A model generated the notes under the pieces. The model was not told the DNA's origin, did not search any database, and saw nothing but the letters and a program-made list of their open reading frames with translations. A stretch of 64,000 bases of DNA from assembly GCF_014649855.1 (NCBI RefSeq), contig NZ_BMTV01000015.1:89611-153610 (forward strand), given 5' to 3'. The DNA is from Streptomyces roseolus. GTDB lineage: Bacteria > Actinomycetota > Actinomycetes > Streptomycetales > Streptomycetaceae. The position numbers and the translations under genes are program-made. Shown here one piece after another: positions 16,750 to 23,758 of this stretch; positions within the stretch are counted from its first letter, which is position 1, and each line of letters opens with the position of its first letter.

Positions 16750-17298
16750 GTGTACTTCGCCGCACTGCTCGCGCGCACCGAAGACGGGTGGGAAGCGAGC
16801 GATACGGAGCTCGACGACGTGGAGACGCTGGCGGACCTGGCCGATCTGGCCCGTGAGGCGGCGGCCGACGAAGGAGAGACCGTCCTCGTCTTCATCGAGC
16901 AGGAGGACGCGTGGTTCGGCGTCGTCCGCGTCGACGGAGAGGACGACCCCCGGGTCTACGTCTCCCACGCGGCGGCCGCGGCCCGTTCCTCGTACGGGGA
17001 GATCCTCACCTCGGAACTGCTCGGCGACGACGACCCGGACAGCGAGCTGGACGAGCTCGACAAGCTCGCGGACCTGGACGGCACCGAGGACGGCGAGCCG
17101 GAGCACGCCACCGGCGGGGACGAGGACGACGCCTCCGCCGGCAGCGCCGGCATCGCGCCGGCCGGCCCGCTCGGCGACGGCCGGATCCTCGCCGACCTCG
17201 GCATGTCCGAGCGGACCCTGCTCGGACTGACCGACGACGCCCTCGGGGAGATCGCCGACGCCATCGGCGCCTCCGAGATCCTGGAGGCCGTCCGCTAG
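16750..17298 (+). CDS. tRNA adenosine deaminase-associated protein
   Basis: 182-residue acidic protein coded directly upstream of tadA in actinomycetes and named for that linkage. Its N-terminal half (MYFAALLARTEDGWEASDTEL, ETVLVFIEQEDAWFGVVRVD) looks like a small alpha/beta domain. The middle is Asp/Glu-rich and probably disordered (about 95-130). The C-terminal block LLGLTDDALGEIADAIGASE is conserved. GTG 16750 has a GGGAGAG ribosome site. The stop TAG shares its last G with the GTG of tadA, so the two are translationally coupled. Mechanism unknown. Confidence 0.88.
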   Translation: MYFAALLARTEDGWEASDTELDDVETLADLADLAREAAADEGETVLVFIEQEDAWFGVVRVDGEDDPRVYVSHAAAAARSSYGEILTSELLGDDDPDSELDELDKLADLDGTEDGEPEHATGGDEDDASAGSAGIAPAGPLGDGRILADLGMSERTLLGLTDDALGEIADAIGASEILEAVR

Positions 17299-17774
17299 TG
17301 CCGACCGCGGTACCCGGCCCCGTGCCGGACTCCTGGCGGGACGCCATGCGTCTCGCCCTCGCCGAGGCCGACGCGGCCGTGCCGGCCGGTGACGTACCGG
17401 TCGGCGCGGTCGTGCTCTCCCCGTCCGGCGAGGTCCTCTCCCGCGGCCACAACGAGCGGGAGGCGACCGGCGATCCGACCGCCCACGCCGAACTCCTGGC
17501 GCTGCGCCGGGCCGCCGCCGCCACCGGCGAGTGGCGGCTGACCGGCTGCACCCTCGTGGTGACCCTGGAACCCTGCGTGATGTGCGCGGGCGCGCTCGTC
17601 CAGTCCCGCGTCGAACGGGTCGTCTACGGCGCCGACGACGAGAAGGCGGGTGCCGCCGGCTCCCTCTGGGACCTCGTCCGTGACCGCCGTCTCAACCACC
17701 GCCCGGAGGTCGTCCGCGGGGTGCTCGGCGAGGAGTGCGCGGCGCTGCTGACCTCCTTCTTCCGCACCCGCTGA
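17298..17774 (+). CDS. tadA: tRNA-specific adenosine deaminase
   Basis: 158-residue zinc enzyme that converts A34 to inosine in the wobble position of tRNA-Arg(ACG), the tRNA also coded in this window at 44.3 kb. The zinc site is TAHAEL (His near 62, catalytic Glu two residues later) and EPCVMCAGA (Cys near 92 and 95). GTG start overlaps the stop of its associated protein by one base. The transcript probably runs toward tRNA-Ser and ends at the hairpin after it, or stops in between. Confidence 0.95.
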   Translation: MPTAVPGPVPDSWRDAMRLALAEADAAVPAGDVPVGAVVLSPSGEVLSRGHNEREATGDPTAHAELLALRRAAAATGEWRLTGCTLVVTLEPCVMCAGALVQSRVERVVYGADDEKAGAAGSLWDLVRDRRLNHRPEVVRGVLGEECAALLTSFFRTR

Positions 17775-17829
17775 CCTGCGCGGGGATACGGATTTCTTGG
17801 CTGGGCGACTTTGGGCTAAGCTCTCTCTC

Positions 17830-17914
17830 GGTAGCGTGTCCGAGCGGCCGAAGGAGCTCGCCTCGAAAGCGAGTGTGGGGAAACTCACCGAGGGTTCAAA
17901 TCCCTCCGCTACCG
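17830..17914 (+). tRNA. tRNA-Ser(CGA)
   Basis: 85-nt class II tRNA. Acceptor GGTAGCG pairs with CGCTACC, the anticodon stem CTCGC/GCGAG holds loop CTCGAAA (anticodon CGA), a long variable arm follows, and the T arm is GAGGG-TTCAAAT-CCCTC with discriminator G. CCA is not encoded. Confidence 0.97.
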
Positions 17915-17919
17915 CTGAA

Positions 17920-17957
17920 GACGCCCCTCCCGCCAGGCAACCGGCAGGAGGGGCGTC
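17920..17957 (+). terminator. Hairpin after tRNA-Ser(CGA)
   Basis: An 11-bp perfect stem (17920-17930 with 17947-17957) lies 6 nt after the tRNA. It also faces the 3' end of the convergent LuxR-type gene. Confidence 0.8.
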
Positions 17958-17977
17958 CTGCGTTTCCCGGCCCCCTC

Positions 17978-18985
17978 CTAGGCGGTGTCGAGCAGCCCCA
18001 GTTCGGCGATGCGCAGGGCGGCCTGGAACCGGGTCTGGACGCACAGCCGGTCGAGCAGGCCGGAGATGAGCCGGCTCAGCGTCCGGGAGGACATACCCAG
18101 GTAACGGGCGATCGTCTCGTCCTTCACGCCGTCGGCCAGCAGCCGGACGACGATCAGCTCCTGGCTGTCGAGCACCGGCGAGGTCTCCGGCGGCCGTCGC
18201 GCGGCGGACGGCAGGGCCGCGTGGTGCCAGTGGTGGTCGTAGAAGGCGTGCAGCGAGCGCATCAGGGCGTCGCCGTGGACGGCGAGGGCGCCCTCGCTGC
18301 TGTCGGCCGGGTTGAGGGGCAGCACCGCGAGGTTGTCGTCGAAGAGGATCATGCGGACGGGCAGCGATTCCGCCGTACGGGCCTCCCGGCCGGGGCGGGC
18401 GGCGTCGCGCAGATAGGCGGCCACGTACGGGACCTCCGCCGTACGGCGCTGGTAGAGGACCTCGACCTCGACGCCCCGGTCCGCCATCTCCTTGTCCCGG
18501 AGCAGCATCTCGTCGATGACCTCCTCCGGCGGCGGGCCGCCCGGGTGCATCGACCGCATGCGGGAGCGCACCGTGCTGCCCGCGCCGTCGAGGAAGGAGT
18601 TCACCTGGGCCGGGGTCGTCAGGACCTCGATCTCGACCGGCTGGCGCAGCTCGTCGCGTAACGGGGAGAAGTTCATGGTGAGCGAGGCGATGGCGGACCG
18701 GATGCCGGCCAGCCGCTCGGCGTGGGCGGCGACCTGGCGTTCCTCGGACAGGAAGAGACGGGCCAGGGCGGCGTCCGGCTCCACCGTCCCGTAGCCGCGT
18801 GCCGTGCCCGGTGCGGGGGCCAGCAGCCCCAGGCGCAGGAGTCGGTCGAAGGCGCACTCGGCCTCGGCGGGCGAGCAGCCCGCGGCGGAGGCGACCTCTT
18901 CGAGGTCCCATCCGGGGTGGGCGTGGATCAGCCCGTAGATCTTGCGGTCCAGCTGGTCACGGTCGTGATCGGCTCGCACGCTCAT
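17978..18985 (-). CDS. LuxR-type transcriptional regulator with TrmB-like N-terminus
   Basis: 335 residues. The N-terminal 80 form a winged-helix-like region (IHAHPGWDLEEVASAAGCSPAEAECAFDRLLRLGLL), the middle is a sensory-type domain of unknown ligand, and the C-terminus is a LuxR HTH (SQELIVVRLLADGVKDETIA, then GMSSRTLSRLISGLL). Orphan regulators of this layout are common in Streptomyces, and targets cannot be read from the context. ATG 18985 is preceded by a GGGGG-rich ribosome site. Confidence 0.8.
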   Translation of the reverse strand: MSVRADHDRDQLDRKIYGLIHAHPGWDLEEVASAAGCSPAEAECAFDRLLRLGLLAPAPGTARGYGTVEPDAALARLFLSEERQVAAHAERLAGIRSAIASLTMNFSPLRDELRQPVEIEVLTTPAQVNSFLDGAGSTVRSRMRSMHPGGPPPEEVIDEMLLRDKEMADRGVEVEVLYQRRTAEVPYVAAYLRDAARPGREARTAESLPVRMILFDDNLAVLPLNPADSSEGALAVHGDALMRSLHAFYDHHWHHAALPSAARRPPETSPVLDSQELIVVRLLADGVKDETIARYLGMSSRTLSRLISGLLDRLCVQTRFQAALRIAELGLLDTA

Positions 18986-19140
18986 CCCCCTGTCCCGGCC
19001 CTTCGAGGGTCGCCCAGGGGCCACGGCCCATATCCTACGCAGCCGGATTTCTCTCGGCAGCACCGTTTCTTCCGGACGGCGGGCGGACGGCGGGGAGGTG
19101 GCCCGCCGGGGCCGCCGCGGCGGGCGGCGGCCCCGGCGGC

Positions 19141-19185
19141 GCGGGGGTCCGGAGCGCGGGGGTCCGGAGCGCGGGGGTCCGGAGC
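19141..19185. repeat. 15-bp tandem repeat, three copies
   Basis: GCGGGGGTCCGGAGC occurs three times in a row just beyond the stop codon of the TrmO gene. Single-stranded G-runs could form a quadruplex; no gene lies here. Confidence 0.85.
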
Positions 19186-19193
19186 GTGCGGGG

Positions 19194-19673
19194 TCAGTAG
19201 TAGCGGCGCATGATCTCGGTGGCCCAGTCGGGCTGGGTGGTGGCGCCACGGGGGCCGAACTCGGCCATGTACGGCTTGATGTCGAGCACGGGCGTGCCGT
19301 CGACCGCGTCGAGGCCCTCCACATGTACGTCACGTCCGTCGACGCGCAGCAGCCGGCAGCGCGAGACACCGAGCCGGTTGGGGCGGTTCTTGCCCCGCTG
19401 GGCGAAGATGCCGACGAGGGGCCAGTCGGTGTTGCCGCGCGGGTGCCGGGCACCGGTCTCCACCTTTTCCACCGGCACCCGGTCGAAGTGGTAGACGATC
19501 TCGACGTGCGAGAAGGAGTCCAGGCCCGCGAGGGCCTCCGGCTCGAAGCGGGCGTCGAGCCGGATCACCGCCGACACCTCGCCCCACTCGTCGTCCCGGA
19601 CCTCCGTCCGGCCGCCGACCACCCGGCCGACCGGATCCGAGACGATCTCCGCGGGGGTGCTGCCCTCTGACAT
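19194..19673 (-). CDS. trmO: TrmO-family tRNA-t6A37 methyltransferase
   Basis: 159-residue small beta-barrel methyltransferase of the TrmO/VirR (UPF0066) family, which N6-methylates t6A at position 37 of certain tRNAs. The signature is clear: GIFAQRGKNRPNRLGVSRCR with the catalytic-site RxxxRPN, then GLDAVDGTPVLDIKPYMAEF. ATG 19673 gives the family's usual length; an upstream in-frame ATG at 19706 would add 11 residues. Confidence 0.85.
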   Translation of the reverse strand: MSEGSTPAEIVSDPVGRVVGGRTEVRDDEWGEVSAVIRLDARFEPEALAGLDSFSHVEIVYHFDRVPVEKVETGARHPRGNTDWPLVGIFAQRGKNRPNRLGVSRCRLLRVDGRDVHVEGLDAVDGTPVLDIKPYMAEFGPRGATTQPDWATEIMRRYY

Positions 19674-19742
19674 GCGCTGCGCCTTTCGCGAGACGGGGTC
19701 GATCACGTAACACCGTACGCCCGTAGGTGAGATGACGGGTCG

Positions 19743-21035
19743 TCACGAGGATTCCGCGGCGGTGGTGCGCCAGTAGGCGTCGAGCCGGTCACGGAGCCCG
19801 CGCAGCACCCGCCACAGCTCCGGGTGGTCCGGCGCGGAGCCGTAGACGACCCCGACGGCGCCCGCCGTGCCCGCGCGCCAGCCGGCGGTACGGGCGTCCG
19901 GCCCGGCGGGCGGCGGCGCGACGTCGACCAGGTCCACCCCGGGCAGCTCCGCGAGCAGGCCGGCGAGCGGCCGGAGGTCCGGGAGCGGCCGGTCCTCCGG
20001 GGGGACCGGTTTGAAGTGGAACGCCACTCCGTCACGTCCCGGCGCCCCGGGGGCGGGGCCGGGGCCGGGGGCGGGCAGGCCCAGGGCCAGGCGCAGGGCC
20101 GCCGCGACCAGGTCGTACCCCTGGGAGCGCTGCACGATCTCCGCGATGTGGCCGCCGAGCCGGCCGTTGACCTCGATCACGCGCGGCCCGTCCGGAGTCA
20201 GCTTGATCTCGGTGTGGGTGACGCCGTGCCGGACGCCGAGCGCCCGCAGCGCCCGCCGCTCCAGCCGTACGAGCTCCGCCACGAGCCCGGCGGCCAGCGG
20301 GGCGGGCAGCACGTGCCCGGTCTCCCGGAAGGGCGGGGCGAGCGGGAGCTTCCCCGTCACGGCGACGGTCCGGGGCTCGCCGCCCGCGACCACGGACTCC
20401 ACGGAGACGAAGTCGCCCGCCCCGGGGCCGACGGCCGACGGGTCACCCGGCAGGTACTCCTCCAGGACGTACGCGCCCCCGGAGGCGCCGGTGAACTCCG
20501 CCAGCACGGCGCGGAGTTCGTCCGGCGACCGGACCAGGCAGGTGTCCACGCTGCCCGCTCCCGACCTCGGCTTGAGCACGGCGGGCAGACCCACCCCGGC
20601 GAGCGCCTCTGCGGCGTCCCCCGTCCCCCGCACCGGCACGCACCGGGTGTCCTGCACCCCGGCGGCGGCGAGGAGGCGGCGCTGCCGCAGCTTGTCGGTG
20701 AGGGCGGCGGCGGTCGCCGGCGAGTGGAAGGGCAGCCCGCACACCGCGGCGATCCGCGCCGTGAGCCGCAGGCGCCGCTCGCTGAAGGTGACCACGCCCG
20801 CCGGCGCGAGGCCGGCGGCCAGCCGGACCACGGCGTCCTCGTCGAGACCGGTGAGGTCCACGACCTCGGCGTGCCGTCCGGCGTCGCGCAGCTCCGCCGC
20901 CAGCCGCGGGTTCCCCGACTCGCAGAGCAGCACGACCCGGCACAGGCCGCGCGCCGAGGCCAGGACGCGCAGGGCGGTCGCGGACCCCTCGTCGTGGACG
21001 ACCAGGAGCGACGGGAGCACGGGCGGCCCGGACAC
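19743..21035 (-). CDS. ATP-grasp ligase
   Basis: 430-residue ATP-grasp protein of the amino-acid ligase / carboxylate-amine ligase type. The N-terminal pre-ATP-grasp domain starts LLVVHDEGSATALRVLASAR, the ATP-binding Lys lies in AVLKPRSGAGSVDT, the adenine-contact strand is YVLEEYLPGDP, and VIEVNGRLGGHI carries the Mg-binding Glu/Asn. The C-terminal 100 residues are variable. Such enzymes activate a carboxylate as acyl phosphate and join it to an amine; the substrate is unknown. GTG 21035 lies 3 nt after the stop of the methyltransferase fragment, so the two are cotranscribed with the secreted peptide gene upstream. Confidence 0.85.
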   Translation of the reverse strand: MSGPPVLPSLLVVHDEGSATALRVLASARGLCRVVLLCESGNPRLAAELRDAGRHAEVVDLTGLDEDAVVRLAAGLAPAGVVTFSERRLRLTARIAAVCGLPFHSPATAAALTDKLRQRRLLAAAGVQDTRCVPVRGTGDAAEALAGVGLPAVLKPRSGAGSVDTCLVRSPDELRAVLAEFTGASGGAYVLEEYLPGDPSAVGPGAGDFVSVESVVAGGEPRTVAVTGKLPLAPPFRETGHVLPAPLAAGLVAELVRLERRALRALGVRHGVTHTEIKLTPDGPRVIEVNGRLGGHIAEIVQRSQGYDLVAAALRLALGLPAPGPGPAPGAPGRDGVAFHFKPVPPEDRPLPDLRPLAGLLAELPGVDLVDVAPPPAGPDARTAGWRAGTAGAVGVVYGSAPDHPELWRVLRGLRDRLDAYWRTTAAESS

Positions 21036-21038
21036 CGC

Positions 21039-21287
21039 CTACCCCTTGCGGGCGGTGATGTTCAGCCGGACGTAGTCCACCACCGGCTCCGGGAGGCGGG
21101 CGGCGACCGCGCGGACGAAGTCCTCGTGGTCGGACTCGGGCAGCCGGTCCAGGTGCGAGCCGAGGACGACCGTCGCCAGGTAGCTGCACAGCTGGTCACC
21201 GGCTTCGAGCCGGGCCGGGTCGGGCAGCAGCGACACCTCGACGTCGGTGAAGCCGGCCTCCCGCAGCCGCGCCGTGGTCTCCTCCAC
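21039..21287 (-). pseudogene. C-terminal fragment of a class I SAM methyltransferase
   Basis: From GTG 21287 the frame encodes 82 residues matching only the C-terminal end of small-molecule or peptide methyltransferases: EETTARLREAGFTDVEVSLL, then YLATVVLGSHLDRLPESDHE and VVDYVRLNITARKG. The Rossmann core with the SAM-binding GxGxG is missing, and the upstream DNA holds a different gene. An AAGGG ribosome site precedes the GTG, so a stub protein may still be made. Confidence 0.7.
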
Positions 21288-21327
21288 GGCCTGTTCCCTT
21301 CTCCGGCGCGGCCCGCGGTCCGTCCGC

Positions 21328-21474
21328 CTACCACCATCCGTTGTCGTCGGACGGCGAGGCCACGACGGTGGTGCGGGCGGAGCGGTGATCGGCCGACACC
21401 GCGTCCGCCACCGGCAGCAGGCCGGCGGCGGCAAGGGCGAGGGCGACGAGGCGGGTGCAGAGCGCTTGACGCAT
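21328..21474 (-). CDS. 48-residue secreted peptide ending DNGWW
   Basis: Short gene with ATG 21474, a GGGAGG ribosome site 7 nt upstream and a TAG stop at 21328. The product has a textbook signal peptide (MRQALCTRLVALALAAAGLL, cleavage probably after VSA near residue 28). About 20 mature residues remain, DHRSARTTVVASPSDDNGWW, with no Cys. Aromatic WW endings on tiny exported peptides are unusual. It is the first gene of a set with the methyltransferase fragment and ATP-grasp ligase, and its promoter is framed by an inverted repeat. Function unknown; signal molecule, wall-associated peptide or modified peptide are all guesses. Confidence 0.7.
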   Translation of the reverse strand: MRQALCTRLVALALAAAGLLPVADAVSADHRSARTTVVASPSDDNGWW

Positions 21475-21490
21475 GGGGGCCCCTCCCGAG

Positions 21491-21541
21491 GCGTTGATCA
21501 CGTGCCCCCATCGTCGCGAGGGGCGGAGGGCCGATCAACGC
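21491..21541 (-). promoter_or_regulatory. Promoter of the secreted peptide gene framed by an inverted repeat
   Basis: Plus-strand GCGTTGATC (21491-21499) and GATCAACGC (21533-21541) form perfect 9-bp arms 33 nt apart. Read on the minus strand, TTGATC (21533-21538) and GACGAT (21510-21515) are a plausible -35/-10 pair with 17-nt spacing. One arm covers the -35 and the other lies just after the predicted start site. Confidence 0.5.
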
Positions 21542-21663
21542 TTTCGCACTGGCGTTGAGGGGTCATGACGGATCACAGCCACACCCCACACCGTCTCACA
21601 TCCTGAGATTTTCCCACTGATTCGCCCCGCTTCATCACTCTTTGCGGACCCGGGAAGAGGGAC

Positions 21664-21700
21664 GGGGGGAGCGGCATCGGGGGGACAAGCCGCTCCCCCC
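21664..21700. other. Strong hairpin inside a gene-free divergent region
   Basis: A perfect 12-bp stem (21664-21675 with 21689-21700) with a 13-nt loop sits in the 479-bp region between the divergent secreted peptide gene (21474) and the small membrane protein gene (21954). No coding gene ends here, so it may belong to a small RNA or a leader. Apart from the peptide promoter, I see nothing else in this stretch. Confidence 0.5.
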
Positions 21701-21953
21701 GATGAGAACCGGTCCGGCAAGCCCTGCGCCGCAGTCAGGGGGGAAGCTCGCGGCGCGGACCCCGCAGTGCGGGCCGGTTCCTCGCGCCCCGCGGATTCCT
21801 GCCAGATCCGCCGGGCTCGACATCCATCCTGCTCCCCGTACCCCCGTCCGGGGGACGGCGAAAGACCCCGAACGCAGGGCCCTTGGTCCATAAAGGCTCG
21901 GTTAGAGTGGCCACCGCCCAGGCGGGGTCACGGTACGGGGAGGGGAGGGGCCG

Positions 21954-22118
21954 ATGTCCCAGGCGAGGAAAGTCGCGGTCTACGCGTTCGGGGTCTTCAT
22001 CCTGTACGCGATCATCACCGCCCCCGACCGCTCCGCCGAACTGGTCCAGATAGGCTTCGAGGGCCTTTCCAGCGCCGCCAAGGGTGTCGGAGAGTTCATG
22101 ACCGAACTCATCAACTAG
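21954..22118 (+). CDS. 54-residue conserved membrane protein
   Basis: Small protein starting MSQARKVAVYAFGVFILYAI, with one hydrophobic segment (about residues 8-22) and an amphipathic C-terminal part (VQIGFEGLSSAAKGVGEFM). I recall similar short proteins beside Dabb-domain genes in other streptomycetes. The ATG follows a GGGGAGGGG ribosome site, and TAGAGT near 21903 is a -10 candidate. The Dabb gene begins 9 nt after its stop, so the two are cotranscribed. Function unknown. Confidence 0.75.
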   Translation: MSQARKVAVYAFGVFILYAIITAPDRSAELVQIGFEGLSSAAKGVGEFMTELIN

Positions 22119-22127
22119 GAGCCCTCC

Positions 22128-22427
22128 GTGATCCGCCATCTGGTCCTCTTCAAGCTCGACGAGGGCGTCGAGCGGGACGATCCGCGCGTCGTCGCCGGCG
22201 TCGAGGCCTTCCGCGCGCTCGGCGGCCAGGTTCCCGAGCTGCGCTTCTGGGAGTGCGACTGGAACGTGTCGGAGCGGCCGATCGCCTACGACTTCGCGAT
22301 CAACTCGGCCGTGGAGGACCTGGAGGCGCTCCAGCGCTACCTCGACCACCCGGCGCACCAGGCGGGCGTCGCGCTCTGGCGCGAGTTCTCCACCTGGGTG
22401 ATCGCCGACTACCCCTTCGAGGGCTGA
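22128..22427 (+). CDS. Dabb-family (stress-responsive A/B barrel) protein
   Basis: 99-residue dimeric alpha+beta barrel. MIRHLVLFKLDEGV and AYDFAINSAVEDLEALQRYLDHPAHQ are the two halves of the Dabb motif. Enzymatic function is not predictable. GTG 22128 is preceded by GGAG. A strong hairpin follows 29 nt after the stop. Confidence 0.88.
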   Translation: MIRHLVLFKLDEGVERDDPRVVAGVEAFRALGGQVPELRFWECDWNVSERPIAYDFAINSAVEDLEALQRYLDHPAHQAGVALWREFSTWVIADYPFEG

Positions 22428-22455
22428 CCCAGGGCCGTTCGGCCCCCTCCCCCTT

Positions 22456-22488
22456 CGAGACCCCCCGCCGTCCGGGCGGGGGGTCTCG
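22456..22488 (+). terminator. Rho-independent-like hairpin after the Dabb gene
   Basis: A perfect 14-bp stem (22456-22469 with 22475-22488) with a 5-nt loop. No U-tract follows, as is usual in Streptomyces. Confidence 0.85.
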
Positions 22489-22666
22489 CGCGTTTCCGTC
22501 CAGCACGCCTCTGGCCTCCGCTTTTTGCTTCACCATGCCTTCAACACGTGATTATGCGGTGCTTGCACACAGTGGACATGTCTTGTGATGCTATGACCGC
22601 TTTTGACGGATGAGTTGACCGCAGTTGAAAGACCAGTCGACCAGCTACACCAGCCAAAGGGGTGGC

Positions 22667-23521
22667 GTGAACGTGCCGGCCAGTACAGCGCCTCAGGTCC
22701 CGCCCCAGCACGAGGGGGGCGAAGCCCCGGAGACCCCCCGGCCCCGGGACCGGAGCAGCCGCGGCGCCGACACCCGGGCGCTCACCCAGGTGCTCTTCGG
22801 GCAGCTCAAGAACCTGGAGCCGGGGACCCCCGAGCACGACCGGGTGCGCGGGGCGCTCATCGAGGCCAACCTTCCGCTCGTGCGGTACGCGGCCGCCCGC
22901 TTCCGCTCGCGCAACGAACCGATGGAGGACGTCGTCCAGGTCGGCACCATCGGCCTGATCAACGCGATCGACCGCTTCGACCCGGACCGGGGCGTGCAGT
23001 TCCCGACCTTCGCCATGCCGACCGTGGTCGGCGAGATCAAGCGGTACTTCCGCGACAACGTCCGCACCGTGCACGTGCCGCGCCGGCTGCACGAGCTGTG
23101 GGTGCAGGTGAACGGCGCCACCGAGGACCTCACGACCGCGCACGGCCGCTCCCCCACCACCGCCGAGATCGCCGAGCGGCTGCGGATCGGCGAGGACGAG
23201 GTGCTCGCCTGCATCGAGGCCGGACGGTCGTACCACGCCACCTCCCTGGAGGCGGCGCAGGAGGGCGACGGAATGCCCGGACTGCTCGACCGGCTCGGCT
23301 ACGAGGACCCCGCGCTCGCCGGCGTCGAGCACCGCGATCTGGTCCGGCACCTGCTCGTCCAGCTGCCCGAGCGGGAGCAGCGGATCCTGATGCTGCGCTA
23401 CTACAGCAACTTGACCCAGTCCCAGATCAGCCAGGAGCTCGGGGTCTCGCAGATGCACGTGTCAAGGCTCCTCGCCCGCAGCTTCGCCCGGCTGAGATCC
23501 GCAAACAGAATCGAGGCATGA
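22667..23521 (+). CDS. sigF: SigB/F-group RNA polymerase sigma factor, SigF-like
   Basis: 284-residue group 3 sigma factor. Region 2 (LIEANLPLVRYAAARFRSRN, EPMEDVVQVGTIGLINAIDR, FPTFAMPTVVGEIKRYFRD), region 3 (TTAHGRSPTTAEIAERL) and region 4 (LPEREQRILMLRYYSNLTQS, then SQELGVSQMHVSRLLARS) are complete. About 40 disordered Pro/Gln-rich residues precede region 2. Position relative to upp and tadA matches my memory of S. coelicolor sigF, a late-sporulation factor normally controlled by an anti-sigma. GTG 22667 is chosen because AAAGGGG precedes it. No anti-sigma gene is adjacent. Confidence 0.88.
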   Translation: MNVPASTAPQVPPQHEGGEAPETPRPRDRSSRGADTRALTQVLFGQLKNLEPGTPEHDRVRGALIEANLPLVRYAAARFRSRNEPMEDVVQVGTIGLINAIDRFDPDRGVQFPTFAMPTVVGEIKRYFRDNVRTVHVPRRLHELWVQVNGATEDLTTAHGRSPTTAEIAERLRIGEDEVLACIEAGRSYHATSLEAAQEGDGMPGLLDRLGYEDPALAGVEHRDLVRHLLVQLPEREQRILMLRYYSNLTQSQISQELGVSQMHVSRLLARSFARLRSANRIEA

Positions 23522-23606
23522 CCGGAACGGGTAGACCGGTTCGGAGCAGTTCCCCGGCACCCCAATTGCCGCACACCCCTTGTTTCCTGCGGATATGCAC
23601 CCCCTC

Positions 23607-23688
23607 CTTGTCGACAAGTCACTACAGCGTGTTGCCGACATGTGACATTCTGCTGGGGACGCGTTTGCCGCAGCCCCACGGCCGGTAT
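23607..23688 (+). promoter_or_regulatory. SigB-type promoter and palindrome upstream of the second sigma gene
   Basis: GTTT at 23663-23666 and CGGTAT at 23683-23688 are spaced like the SigB-group consensus (GNNTN, about 14-16 nt, GGGTAY). This suggests transcription by its own product or by its neighbour. Upstream, CTTGTCGACAAG at 23607-23618 is a perfect 12-bp palindrome suited to a dimeric regulator. Confidence 0.5.
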
Positions 23689-23758
23689 TGAGGTGGAAGC
23701 TGCGTTCCTCCGATGGTCGCGGCCCCACCGCGACCGTCCGCGACCTCAAGGGGGTGGC

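Noticed and set aside
19743..21474. Established graspetide (RiPP) cluster
   Set aside because: The ligase resembles amino-acid ligases, the methyltransferase is a fragment and the peptide has no repeated acceptor/donor core; kept only as a hypothesis.
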